Below are positions 7,024 through 15,577 of a stretch of 64,000 nt of DNA, piece by piece. Every line of letters begins with the position of its first letter. The first letter of the stretch is position 1. The notes under the pieces were generated by a model. The model was not told the DNA's origin. It was given only the letters and a program-made list of their open reading frames with translations, and searched no databases. The DNA is from Allobosea sp. 67-29 (GTDB taxonomy: Bacteria > Pseudomonadota > Alphaproteobacteria > Rhizobiales > Beijerinckiaceae): assembly GCF_001898115.1 (NCBI RefSeq), contig NZ_MKSQ01000005.1:370129-434128 (forward strand). The letters run 5' to 3'. The translations under genes were made by a program, and so were the position numbers.

Positions 7024-8675
7024 CCACGCTCGATGCTTACGGCTACGACACCCATGAGGTGCTGAACCAGGCACCCGCGCTGGCGGATTACGACGCCTTC
7101 ACCGCCGATCCGGCGCTCGGGTCGATCCTCGATACCTTCGGCGCCGGCTGGTTCCGCGAGCAGGCGAGCGTGGTCGGTGGTCATGTCGGCTCGCAAGCGG
7201 TGCAGGATCTGGCGCGGCAGGCCAATCGCAATCTGCCGGAGCTGCGCACCCATGATCGCTGGGGCCGGCGCGTCGACCAGATCGAGTTCCACCCCGCCTG
7301 GCACGGGTTGATGGGGCTAGCCATGCGCGACGAGTTCCATTCCTTGTGCTGGACTAGGCCGCGCCAAGGCGCGCAGGTGGCGCGTGCGGCCGTCTCCTAT
7401 CTCTGGAATCAGGGCGAGAACGGCATCTGCTGCCCGCTCGGCATGACTTATTCGGCGATCCCCGTCCTGCAGCGCGATTCCGCGCGCTGGGCCGAGTTCG
7501 GCCGGCTGATTACCTCCACCGACTACGATGGGCGCCCGCTGCCGGCGGTGCAGAAGCGCGGCGGCACGGTCGGCATGGCGATGACCGAGAAGCAGGGTGG
7601 CTCGGACCTGCGCCAGACCCAGACAGTTGCCACCCGCAATGCCAATGGCACCTACTCCCTCACCGGCCACAAATGGTTCTTCTCCGTCCCGCATTCCGAC
7701 GTGTTCCTGACGCTCGCGCGTACGGAGGAGGGGGTCTCCTGCTTCGTCGTGCCGGGCTGGCTGCCGGACGGCTCGCGCAACCGCCTGCAGATCCAGCGGC
7801 TCAAGGACAAATGCGGCAACAAGTCGAATGCCTCGTCCGAGGTCGAATTCCGCGGGGTGATCGCGCATCTGATCGGCGAGCCTGGTCACGGCATCCGCGC
7901 CGGGCTGGAGATGAACCACTATACAAGGCTCGATTTCGCCGTGGGTTCCGCCGGCTTGATGCGCCATGCGGTGGCACAGGCCGCGCATCACACGGCCCAT
8001 CGCCGCGCTTTCCAGAAGGCGCTGATCGACCAGCCGATCATGACGAACGTGATCGCCGATCTCGCTCTTGAAGCCGAAGCTTCCGCCTGGCTCGCCTTCC
8101 GTTTCGTCCATGCGCTCGATCGCGAGGGCGGGAGCGAGGCCGAGAAGCTGATCGGCCGCATCGGCGCGCCCATCGCGAAGTACTGGAACTGCAAGCGCGC
8201 AACGCCGGTCGTGGTCGAGGCGCTCGAATGCCATGGCGGCAACGGCTTCATCGAGGACCATCTGATGGCGCGGCTCTATCGCGAGGCGCCGCTCAACGGC
8301 ATCTGGGAGGGCACGGGCAATGTCGTCTGCCTCGACGTGCTCCGCTCGATCCGCCGCTATCCCGATTGCGTGCCGGCCCTGCTCGACGAGTTGCGCGCCG
8401 CCCGCGGCAGCGATCCGCGCTACGATGCCTTCCTCGCCGAGCTCGAGACCGATCTGGTCGATGTGCTCAGGCACGAGCATCTGGCCCGGCGCTTCGTCGA
8501 GCGCATGGCGCTTGGCCTGGCGGCCTCGCTCTTGATCCGCCACGCGCCGCCTGCGGTGGCTGACGCCTATGTCGCCTCGCGGCTGGCGGGCGGCTGGTCG
8601 GGGCATTTCGGCTCCCTGCCGCAGGGCACCGATCTGCAGGCGATCGCGCGACGTGCCGTGCCGGTGCCGGAATGA
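7020..8675 (+). CDS. AidB-like acyl-CoA dehydrogenase family protein
   Basis: The 551-residue product resembles AidB and related isovaleryl-CoA-dehydrogenase-like flavoproteins, longer than ordinary acyl-CoA dehydrogenases (about 380-400). The acyl-CoA dehydrogenase signature region reads MTEKQGGSDLRQTQT, followed by GHKWFFSVPHSD, and the C-terminal flavin-binding region carries ECHGGNGFIEDHLMARLYRE. E. coli AidB binds DNA and is induced on alkylation damage, but most relatives are uncharacterised and could oxidise branched acyl-CoAs. The start ATG overlaps the tetR stop by four bases; a longer in-frame reading upstream lies inside tetR. It converges on cobD with a 7-base gap. Confidence 0.88.
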   Translation: MTTLDAYGYDTHEVLNQAPALADYDAFTADPALGSILDTFGAGWFREQASVVGGHVGSQAVQDLARQANRNLPELRTHDRWGRRVDQIEFHPAWHGLMGLAMRDEFHSLCWTRPRQGAQVARAAVSYLWNQGENGICCPLGMTYSAIPVLQRDSARWAEFGRLITSTDYDGRPLPAVQKRGGTVGMAMTEKQGGSDLRQTQTVATRNANGTYSLTGHKWFFSVPHSDVFLTLARTEEGVSCFVVPGWLPDGSRNRLQIQRLKDKCGNKSNASSEVEFRGVIAHLIGEPGHGIRAGLEMNHYTRLDFAVGSAGLMRHAVAQAAHHTAHRRAFQKALIDQPIMTNVIADLALEAEASAWLAFRFVHALDREGGSEAEKLIGRIGAPIAKYWNCKRATPVVVEALECHGGNGFIEDHLMARLYREAPLNGIWEGTGNVVCLDVLRSIRRYPDCVPALLDELRAARGSDPRYDAFLAELETDLVDVLRHEHLARRFVERMALGLAASLLIRHAPPAVADAYVASRLAGGWSGHFGSLPQGTDLQAIARRAVPVPE

Positions 8676-8682
8676 GACCGGC

Positions 8683-9660
8683 TCAGAGCAGCGTCACGGT
8701 CGTGAGCAGGGCTGCCAGAGCCCAGAGCAGCCCGCAGGAGCGCTTGTAGAGCGCGAGCGCCCGGCGGATATCGGCTGCATTGGCCTCGGTTCGGCCATCG
8801 CCCATCCAATGGTCCTCGATGCGGGTCTCGCCATAGACGCGCGGCCCGGCGAGCCTGAGGCCGAGCGCCCCCGCCATCGCCGCTTCCGGCCAGCCGGCAT
8901 TGGGCGAGCGGTGCTTGCCGGCATCGCGCTTGACGGCCTGCCATGCGCCGGCCGCATCCGCCGATCGATCGAGCGCCGCCGAGGCGACGAGCAGCAGTGC
9001 CGTCAGTCGCGACGCCGGCAGATTGACGAGGTCGTCGAGACGCGCCGACGCCCAGCCGAAGGCGAGATGGCGTGGCGTGCGGTGGCCGATCATCGAATCG
9101 GCGGTATTGATCGCCTTGTAGGCGGCTATGCCCGGAAGCCCGCCGACGCCGAGCCAGAAGGCCGGCGCGACGATGCCGTCGGAGAAGTTCTCGGCGAGGC
9201 TTTCGATCGCCGCGCGCGACACGCCGGCCTCGTCCAGCGTCTGCGGGTTGCGGCCGACGATCATCGACACGGCCTTTCGACCGCCTTCGAGCCCCTCGCG
9301 CTCCAGTCCCTCGGCGACATCAGCGACATGCTCGTAGAGGCTGCGCTGGGCGATCAGCGTCGAGGCGGCGATCGCGAGCGGGAGAAGGCCGAGCGGACCG
9401 AAGGACAGGCACAGCTGCTGGGCGATAGCCGCCAGCGTGACCGTGACGGCCAGCAGCAGCGCCAGTGCGAGCACGCCCGCTGTTTTTCGGGTGAAGAAGG
9501 AGGCGGCCTCGCGGTTGAGCACACCGTCGAGCATGCCGATCAGCCTGCCGATCCAGGTGACGGGATGGCCGATTGCGGCATAGAAGCGCTGCGGATAGCC
9601 GAAGGCCGCCTCGATGGTCAGCGCGAGCACGAGCAGCGGCAGGCTGGCGGAGAGGTTCAT
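8683..9660 (-). CDS. cobD: Adenosylcobinamide-phosphate synthase (CobD/CbiB)
   Basis: This 325-residue integral membrane enzyme couples the aminopropanol (phosphate) arm to adenosylcobyric acid. It has several hydrophobic segments in the first 110 residues and the family signatures SMIVGRNPQTLDE, AIESLAENFSDGIVAP, AYKAINTADSMIGHR and HRSPNAGWPEAAMAGALG. The ATG chosen gives MNLSASLPLLV, a normal family start. This ATG overlaps the ATG of the divergent cobC by two bases, so each gene's promoter must lie inside the other gene. It probably acts with CobC and CobU in nucleotide-loop assembly. Confidence 0.95.
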   Translation of the reverse strand: MNLSASLPLLVLALTIEAAFGYPQRFYAAIGHPVTWIGRLIGMLDGVLNREAASFFTRKTAGVLALALLLAVTVTLAAIAQQLCLSFGPLGLLPLAIAASTLIAQRSLYEHVADVAEGLEREGLEGGRKAVSMIVGRNPQTLDEAGVSRAAIESLAENFSDGIVAPAFWLGVGGLPGIAAYKAINTADSMIGHRTPRHLAFGWASARLDDLVNLPASRLTALLLVASAALDRSADAAGAWQAVKRDAGKHRSPNAGWPEAAMAGALGLRLAGPRVYGETRIEDHWMGDGRTEANAADIRRALALYKRSCGLLWALAALLTTVTLL

Positions 9661-10687
9661 GCGGGGCGCGGACGCGATCGTGGCTGATGACGGTATCTGG
9701 CATGGCGGCGATCTCGCCACGGCCCGCGCGCTCTTTCCGGAGGCGCCTCAGCCCTGGGTCGATCTCTCCACCGGGATCAACCCGATCCCCTATCCGCTTC
9801 CGGTGCTGCCGTTAAGTCTCTGGACGCGCCTGCCCGGCGCGGATGACGAGGCGGCGCTGATGGCCGCCGCCCGCGTGGCCTATCGCGTGCCGGACCACGC
9901 CGGCCTCGTCGCGGCCCCTGGCACACAGATCCTGATCGAGTTGCTGCCGAGGCTGGCCCCGTCCGGCCCCGTCGCCATCCTTGGTCCGACTTATGCTGAG
10001 CACGGCCACGCCTGGCGCAAGGCGGGCTTCGCCGTCAGCGAGACGGCCGTGCCGGGCGACGCCGCGACGATCGTCGTGGTCAATCCCAACAATCCCGACG
10101 GGCGCCTGTTGTCGCTGGCGGAACTCACCAGCTTCGCCGCGCAATGCGCCGCCCGGGGCGGCCTGCTCGTCGTCGACGAGGCCTTCGCCGATTTCACCCC
10201 CGAGACCAGCATCGTGCCGGATCTGCCGCCGGGAACGGTGGTGCTGCGGTCCTTCGGCAAGACCTATGGGTTGGCGGGCCTGCGGCTCGGCTTCGCCATC
10301 GGTGCGCCCGAACCGATGGTGCGATTGACGGCGGCGCTCGGCCCTTGGTCGGTCGCCGGGCCGGCCCTGCATGTCGGCGCGCAGGCGCTGGCCGATGCCG
10401 GCTGGCTGGCACGCGCCGGGCTGGAGCGTGCCCGCGACGCTGCTCGCCTCGACGCCCTGCTGGCGCCTCATGGCCGCATCGTCGGCGGCACCAGCCTGTT
10501 CCGGCTGCTGGAGACGCCGACCGCCGCGGCGCTCTTTGCCCGGCTCGGCCGCCAGGGCGTCTATGTTCGCCGCTTCCAGAACGCGCCGGACCGTCTGCGT
10601 TTCGGCCTGCCCGGCGACGCGGCCGGCTGGGTGCGCTTGCGGGAGGCGCTCGCCGCCGATGCGCCTGAGACATCGCCGTCAGCGTGA
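9659..10687 (+). CDS. cobC: Threonine-phosphate decarboxylase / CobC-type aminotransferase-fold enzyme
   Basis: The 342-residue pyridoxal-phosphate enzyme of fold type I has VVVNPNNPDGR, the pyridoxal-phosphate lysine region SFGKTYGLAGLRLGF and the aspartate segment LLVVDEAFADF. In the aerobic pathway CobC, related to CobD of Salmonella, supplies the aminopropanol moiety used by CobD. The ATG at the boundary with cobD gives MRGADAIVADDGIWHGGDL; a GTG 21 bases downstream is an alternative that would remove the overlap of the two start codons. An ATG further upstream would overlap cobD extensively and is less likely. Confidence 0.93.
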   Translation: MRGADAIVADDGIWHGGDLATARALFPEAPQPWVDLSTGINPIPYPLPVLPLSLWTRLPGADDEAALMAAARVAYRVPDHAGLVAAPGTQILIELLPRLAPSGPVAILGPTYAEHGHAWRKAGFAVSETAVPGDAATIVVVNPNNPDGRLLSLAELTSFAAQCAARGGLLVVDEAFADFTPETSIVPDLPPGTVVLRSFGKTYGLAGLRLGFAIGAPEPMVRLTAALGPWSVAGPALHVGAQALADAGWLARAGLERARDAARLDALLAPHGRIVGGTSLFRLLETPTAAALFARLGRQGVYVRRFQNAPDRLRFGLPGDAAGWVRLREALAADAPETSPSA

Positions 10688-10771
10688 AGCTTGCATGCGG
10701 TGGACGCGGGGACAGCACCCGGCGCGCCGTCTAACGTCGCGAAAACACCGGATTCGGGAGGAACGGACGAC

Positions 10772-11743
10772 ATGACTTTCTTGCCAGCGGAGCGCGAGCT
10801 GACGATCGGCTTCGCCCATGCCGCCTATCAGATGCAGGACGAGTTCGGGACGCGCGGTCGCGCCGCGAGGAGCTTCGAGGTGCGCAGCCTGGACGAATTG
10901 CGCGAGCGCGCGCCGGAAGCCGATGTGCTGGTCGTCTCCGGCCTCTGGCGCAACGATCTGCTGCCGCGCCTGCCGAAGCTGCGCTTCATCCAGTCGATCA
11001 GCGCCGGCACAGACCAGTTCGACAAGGCGGCGCTGGCGCAGGCCGGCGTCCGGCTGGCGAGCGCGCAGGGCAGCAATGAACGGGCGGTGGCGGAGCACGC
11101 GATGTCGCTGATCCTGGCGCTGGCGCGGCAGCTGCATTTCGGCCGCGACAACCAGACCGCCCGGCACTGGCGCCCGATGATCGGCGACCGCGCCCGGCGC
11201 GAGGACGAGCTCGGCGGCAAGACGCTGGTCGTCGTCGGGCTCGGCCGCATCGGCCTGAGGCTGGCGAAGCTGGCTGGCGCCTTCGACATGCGCGTCATCG
11301 GCGTGCGCCGCAATCCGGAGGCGCACCCGCATGTCCAGGAGATCGTCAGGCCGGATCGCCTCGCCGAGGTTGTGGCGCAGGCCGATTTCGTCGCCCTGAC
11401 CTGCCCGCTCACCCCCGAGACGGAAGGGTTGATTGACGCCCGCATCCTCGGCGCGATGAAGCCCTCCGCCTATCTCGTCAATGTCGCGCGCGGCAAGGTC
11501 GTCGACGAGGCGGCGCTGCTCGGCGCGCTGGCCGGCGGCGGCATCGCCGGAGCCGGGCTCGACTGCTTCCATGACGAGCCGCTGCCGCCGGATTCGTCGT
11601 TCTGGCGGATGCCGCAGGTGATCGTCACGCCGCACAGCGCCGGCGAGACGCGGCTCTACGAGCGCAACGTCGTCGATATTCTCCTCGAGAATCTCGACCG
11701 GTTGTCGCGTGGCGATGCCGACCTGCGCAACGGGCTCGTCTAG
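10772..11743 (+). CDS. D-2-hydroxyacid dehydrogenase (NAD-dependent)
   Basis: The 323-residue protein has the Rossmann signature VVVGLGRIGLRLAKL (about residues 150-164) and the catalytic residues of the D-2-hydroxyacid dehydrogenases: arginine in NVARGKVVDEAAL, the downstream glutamate region and histidine in VTPHSAGE. Substrate preference among glyoxylate, hydroxypyruvate and related acids cannot be told. A strong GGGAGGAAC lies at proper distance before the ATG and fixes the start. The gene stands alone after cobC with an 84-base gap and is followed directly by an inverted repeat. Confidence 0.9.
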   Translation: MTFLPAERELTIGFAHAAYQMQDEFGTRGRAARSFEVRSLDELRERAPEADVLVVSGLWRNDLLPRLPKLRFIQSISAGTDQFDKAALAQAGVRLASAQGSNERAVAEHAMSLILALARQLHFGRDNQTARHWRPMIGDRARREDELGGKTLVVVGLGRIGLRLAKLAGAFDMRVIGVRRNPEAHPHVQEIVRPDRLAEVVAQADFVALTCPLTPETEGLIDARILGAMKPSAYLVNVARGKVVDEAALLGALAGGGIAGAGLDCFHDEPLPPDSSFWRMPQVIVTPHSAGETRLYERNVVDILLENLDRLSRGDADLRNGLV

Positions 11744-11781
11744 GGTCGTTTCGCAATTCCCTGAATCGCGAACGACCCTAG
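11740..11781 (+). repeat. Inverted repeat abutting the 2-hydroxyacid dehydrogenase stop codon
   Basis: CTAGGGTCGTTTCGC and GCGAACGACCCTAG pair with a single bulged base around a short loop. The left arm includes the stop codon itself. There is no clear T-tract, so termination is possible but not certain. On the minus strand this hairpin immediately follows the dispersed repeat at 11782-11835 and appears to be its second module. Confidence 0.75.
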
Positions 11782-11840
11782 GCTCTTGTTTTATCGCATT
11801 GTCTTCACGCGAACCGGTTTTCACTTCGCTCGAAAATGCT
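11782..11840 (-). repeat. Dispersed repeat module, copy 1
   Basis: Read on the minus strand it runs GAGCATTTTCGAGCGAAGTG, then AAAACCGGTTCGCGTGAAGA, then CAATGCGATAAAACAAGAGC. The same order of blocks (GAGC, GAGCGAAG, ACCGGT, GTGAAGA or ATGAAGA, AATGCG, AAAACAA) occurs at 22434-22502 on the plus strand. Such elements are frequent in genomes of Bosea and related rhizobia from memory. Its end includes the ATG proposed as the start of the MFS gene. Confidence 0.75.
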
Positions 11841-13077
11841 CCATCAAAGGCCGACAGGCGTGCCGTCTTCTCATCTCTTCCGGCCGGGCGGGCCGCTGCT
11901 GATCCCGGCGCTCGGCGTGACGCAGATCTTCGGCTATGGCGCGCTCTACTACGCCTTCACCGTGCTGGCGCCGCGCATCACGGCCGAGTTCGGCTGGGCG
12001 CCGGAGTGGACCTTCGGCGGCTTCGCCGTCGGCCTGCTGCTCGGCGGGGCGGTCGCGCCCGTCACCGGCAGCCTGATCGACCGCTACGGCACGCGGCTGG
12101 TGATGACGCTGGGCTCGGGGCTGGCAGGCTTCTCCCTGCTGGCGCTGGCCGAGGCGCGCGGCCTCGCCAGCTACATCGCCGCGATGGTGGCGCTGCAGGC
12201 CGTCACCACCGCGGTCTTCTACGATGCCGCCTTTGCGGCGCTGACGCAGGCACGCGGCAGCGGGGCGCGCCGCGCCATCAGCCAGCTCACCCTGATCGGC
12301 GGATTCGCCTCGACCTTGTTCTGGCCGCTGACCAGCGCGCTTCTCGGCCTGCTCGACTGGCGCGGTGTCTATCGACTCTACGGTCTCTCGCAGATCCTCG
12401 TCTGCGTGCCGCTGCATCTGGCTTTCCTGCCGGGACGCGTGCGCCGGCCCGTGTCCGCCGAAGCCGCCGTGCAGGCCGTGACGGAACCGGTGCCGGAGGT
12501 CGCTTATCTGGCGGGCGCATCGCGCCGTCGCGCCTTCCTGCTGCTGGCGCTCGCCTTCTCGCTGCAGGGCTTCGTCGTCTCGGCCATGGCCGTGCACATG
12601 CTCACGCTGCTGCGCGGCTTCGGCCTCGCCGCCTCGGTCGCCGTCGGCATCGGCGCGATGCTGGGGCCCTCGCAGGTCGCGGGGCGGCTGGTCGAGATGC
12701 TGTTCGGCCGTGCCGTGCCGCCGGTCACCACGGCCTGGGTTTCCGCCTGCCTGATGCCGATCGGCCTGCTGCTTCTGCTGGCGGGCGGGGCGCTGCCCCT
12801 CGTCGCCGGCGCCTTCGCGCTGGCCTTCGGCATCAGCATGGGGCTGAGCTCGATCGTGCGCGGAACGGTGCCGCTGCAGCTCTTCGGTCCCGTCGGTTTC
12901 GGCGCGATGATGGGCCGGCTCTCGGCGCCCGGCCTCGTCATCAAGGCGGCGGCACCGCTGGTCTTCGCCGTGGCGCTGGAGCGCGGCGGCGTCGTGCTCT
13001 CGACGCTGGTGCTGGTCGGGTTTTCCGCGCTGGCGGCGGTCGCGCTCTTCGTGCTCGCCCGCAGCCGCCCCGCCTGA
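11836..13077 (+). CDS. MFS transporter
   Basis: The 413-residue protein is hydrophobic throughout with about 12 predicted helices and the loop signature GSLIDRYGTRLVM after helix 2, typical of the major facilitator superfamily. The closest recalled pattern is the YbfB/OFA-like or arabinose-efflux-type carriers, but the substrate is unknown. The ATG lies inside a dispersed repeat; GTG 11860 (giving VPSSHLFRPGG) is in frame and has AAAGG upstream, so it may be the true start. It stands between the 2-hydroxyacid dehydrogenase and a convergent membrane protein gene, with no visible partner genes. Confidence 0.88.
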   Translation: MLHQRPTGVPSSHLFRPGGPLLIPALGVTQIFGYGALYYAFTVLAPRITAEFGWAPEWTFGGFAVGLLLGGAVAPVTGSLIDRYGTRLVMTLGSGLAGFSLLALAEARGLASYIAAMVALQAVTTAVFYDAAFAALTQARGSGARRAISQLTLIGGFASTLFWPLTSALLGLLDWRGVYRLYGLSQILVCVPLHLAFLPGRVRRPVSAEAAVQAVTEPVPEVAYLAGASRRRAFLLLALAFSLQGFVVSAMAVHMLTLLRGFGLAASVAVGIGAMLGPSQVAGRLVEMLFGRAVPPVTTAWVSACLMPIGLLLLLAGGALPLVAGAFALAFGISMGLSSIVRGTVPLQLFGPVGFGAMMGRLSAPGLVIKAAAPLVFAVALERGGVVLSTLVLVGFSALAAVALFVLARSRPA

Positions 13078-13086
13078 AAGTCGGAT

Positions 13087-13614
13087 TCAGGCCAGCATGG
13101 TGCGCCACCAGCGCCGCGCCGCATCGCGCGCCCGCATGGCGAAGCCATAGGCCGGCGTCGCCCTGACCCAGCCGAGCACCTTGTCGCGCACCCGCACCAC
13201 CTGCCCCATGATCCAGGCGAACCAGCGATAGCTCAGGAGCTTCTCGCGCCCGGCGTGGTAGATGCGCTCGACGAAGACGAAGCTCATCAGATGCGCGAAG
13301 GCCGTCACCACCAGCCCGGCCCAGAACCGTCCATCCGCGAACAGCAGCAGGCCGACGAGCTTCAGCGGTTCGGCGATGGCGAAGGGGATGGCCAGCGCCA
13401 GCAGCACCAGCGGCCGCGGCAGGCCGGCGACCGCTTCCTCCAGCCGGCGCATGACGCGCAGGCCCGCGAGTTTTCGGATCAGTGGCCGGTAGAGCGGCCG
13501 CAGCAATTCGTCGAGGACGATGAAGACGGCGAGGACGAAGCGCAGCACCGCAAGCAGACCGCGAATGAGCGGGCCGCGCTCCGGGGCGGGCGGGGGTGGA
13601 AGAGGGTCGGACAT
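13087..13614 (-). CDS. Uncharacterised membrane protein
   Basis: The 175-residue protein starts with a proline-rich segment (SDPLPPPPAPERG). It has hydrophobic stretches at about residues 20-40, 70-88 and 93-120 and a basic tail ending in ARRWWRTMLA. I recognise no catalytic motif and no named family with confidence; similar small membrane proteins are common in Hyphomicrobiales. The ATG giving MSDPLPPPP was chosen over an in-frame ATG five codons upstream. Its end is 9 bases from the end of the convergent MFS gene, and the GMC oxidoreductase gene upstream reads in the same direction. Confidence 0.7.
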   Translation of the reverse strand: MSDPLPPPPAPERGPLIRGLLAVLRFVLAVFIVLDELLRPLYRPLIRKLAGLRVMRRLEEAVAGLPRPLVLLALAIPFAIAEPLKLVGLLLFADGRFWAGLVVTAFAHLMSFVFVERIYHAGREKLLSYRWFAWIMGQVVRVRDKVLGWVRATPAYGFAMRARDAARRWWRTMLA

Positions 13615-13687
13615 CGCAGGGCGATACATAGGCGCGGATCTGCGGCGTTTCAAAGCCGGCGGCGCGGCGCCGCGACGAGCCGGCCCG

Positions 13688-15325
13688 TCACTCCCGTGCA
13701 TCCTCCAGCATCATCGCCACGCCCTTCTCCGCGATCATCATCGTCGGGTTGGCGGTGTTGCCGGAGGTGATGGTCGGCATCACCGAGGCGTCGATGACGC
13801 GCAGCCCGGCGACCCCGCGAACCCGCAACCGCCCGTCGAGCACGGCGCGCGGATCGTCGTCGCGGCCCATCTTCGCGGTGCCGACCGGGTGGAAGATCGT
13901 GGTGCCGAGCTGGCCCGCGGCCTCCAGCATCTGCGCATCCGACTGCGTGGCTTCGCCCGGCAGGTATTCCTCCGGCCGGTAGCGAGCGAGCGGCGCCTGC
14001 GCCACGATCCGCCGGGTCAGCTTCAGTGCGTCGACCGCGACCCGCTTGTCCTCCTCGGTGTCGAGATAGTTCGGCGCGATCACCGGCGTGTCGTAGGGGT
14101 CGGCGGAGCGCAGATGGATGCTGCCGCGGCTGGTCGGCCTGAGATTGCAGACGCTCGCCGTGAAGGCGTCGAAGGGGTGCAGCCCCGAGCCCCAGCTGTC
14201 CAGCGAGAGCGGCTGGAAGTGGTATTGGAGGTTCGCCGTGGCGTAGTCCGGCGAGGATTTCGCGAAGGCGCCGACCTGCGACGGTGCCATCGTCAGGGGG
14301 CCGGTGCGCAGGGCCGCCCATTCCAGCGCCATCAACGGCCGGCGCCAGAGCTTGGCGTAGTCGCTGTTCAGCGTCCTGATGCCGTGGACCTTGTAGACCG
14401 GCCGGATCTGCAGATGGTCCTGCAGGTTCTCGCCGACCCCGGGCGCATCGACCAATGTCGCGATGCCGAGGTCCTGCAGCCGCGCGCCGGCGCCGATGCC
14501 CGAGCGCTCCAGCAGCAGGGGCGAGGCGACGGCGCCCGCCGACAGCACGACCTCGCCGCGCACCTCGACCCTGAGCTTTTCCGTGCCATGGGTGAATTCG
14601 ACCGCCTTCGCCCGCCCCTCGGCGAAGACGATGCGCTCGACATGGACGCGCGTCTCCAGCCTGAGATTGTCGCGCTTGTCGATGACCGGCTTGACGAAGG
14701 CGTTGAAGGCCGAGAGGCGCCGCCCGCGCCGCTGGTTGACCTGGAAATAGGAGGAGCCGGTGTTGTCGCCGGTGTTGAAGTCCGGGATCTTGGCGATGCC
14801 GGCGGCCTCGGCCGCGTCGCGGATGGCGTCGAGGATGGCCCAGCGCACGCGCGGATGCTCGACGCGCCATTCCCCGCCGGCCTGGTGCAGGCCGCCGGGC
14901 GGCGGCGCGATATGGTCCTCGTGCTTGAGGAAATAGGGCAGCACGTCGTCCCAGCCCCAGCCGGTGAGGCCAAGCTGGCGCCAGCCGTCGTAATCGGCCG
15001 CCTGGCCGCGCATATAGACCATGGCGTTGATCGCCGAGGAGCCGCCGACGACCTTGCCCCGCGGATAGGCTAGGGCGCGGCCGCCCAGCCCGGCCTGCGG
15101 CTCGGTCTGGAACATCCAGTCGGCGCGCGGATTGCCGATGGCGAAGAGATAGCCGACCGGAATGTGGAACCAGATCCAGTCGTCCCTGCCGCCGGCCTCC
15201 AGCAGCAGGACCTTCGTGTCGGGATCGGCCGAGAGCCGGTTGGCGACGACGCTGCCGGCCGAGCCCGCACCGATGACCACATAGTCGAAGGTGCCGATCA
15301 GGCGGCGGTCGGAGGCGTCGGACAT
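13688..15325 (-). CDS. GMC family FAD-dependent oxidoreductase (choline-dehydrogenase-like)
   Basis: The 545-residue flavoprotein begins with the FAD-binding motif VIGAGSAGSVVANRL (about residues 17-31) and the GMC signature PRGKVVGGSSAINAMVYMRG. The C-terminal active site holds the family histidine in FHPVGTAKMG and the asparagine in TSGNTANPTMM. The family oxidises primary or secondary alcohols; choline, polyethylene glycol and long-chain alcohols are known substrates, and none can be chosen here. The start is the ATG giving MSDASDRRLIGTFDYVVIG; the frame stays open far upstream, but that stretch overlaps nadE on the other strand. It is not next to betaine-aldehyde dehydrogenase or transport genes, so choline catabolism is unsupported. 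Confidence 0.9.
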   Translation of the reverse strand: MSDASDRRLIGTFDYVVIGAGSAGSVVANRLSADPDTKVLLLEAGGRDDWIWFHIPVGYLFAIGNPRADWMFQTEPQAGLGGRALAYPRGKVVGGSSAINAMVYMRGQAADYDGWRQLGLTGWGWDDVLPYFLKHEDHIAPPPGGLHQAGGEWRVEHPRVRWAILDAIRDAAEAAGIAKIPDFNTGDNTGSSYFQVNQRRGRRLSAFNAFVKPVIDKRDNLRLETRVHVERIVFAEGRAKAVEFTHGTEKLRVEVRGEVVLSAGAVASPLLLERSGIGAGARLQDLGIATLVDAPGVGENLQDHLQIRPVYKVHGIRTLNSDYAKLWRRPLMALEWAALRTGPLTMAPSQVGAFAKSSPDYATANLQYHFQPLSLDSWGSGLHPFDAFTASVCNLRPTSRGSIHLRSADPYDTPVIAPNYLDTEEDKRVAVDALKLTRRIVAQAPLARYRPEEYLPGEATQSDAQMLEAAGQLGTTIFHPVGTAKMGRDDDPRAVLDGRLRVRGVAGLRVIDASVMPTITSGNTANPTMMIAEKGVAMMLEDARE

Positions 15326-15577
15326 GGCGTTTCCCGGATGCGGCGGCTGTCCCGCCTTGTCGCCCTTCGAGGGATACCGCCTGCCCGCCGGGCCGGCAAT
15401 CGCCATGGATTGCGACCTTCGCCCATGCGCGGATGGGCGGAGTGCCCGAGTTCCGCCGCGGTGAAGCCCATGCTGCCGCGTCGGCGCGGCCCTGCCGCGG
15501 CTCTCCTTGCCTCGCCCTGCGCCTCTGCGCGATAAGCGGCGAGGGCGGCCGGCTGCTCGCCGCCCGACGGAGTGTCC

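Noticed and set aside
13688..15325. Calling the GMC oxidoreductase betA (choline dehydrogenase)
   Set aside because: No betB, betI or choline transporter is adjacent and GMC enzymes with other substrates share the same motifs.
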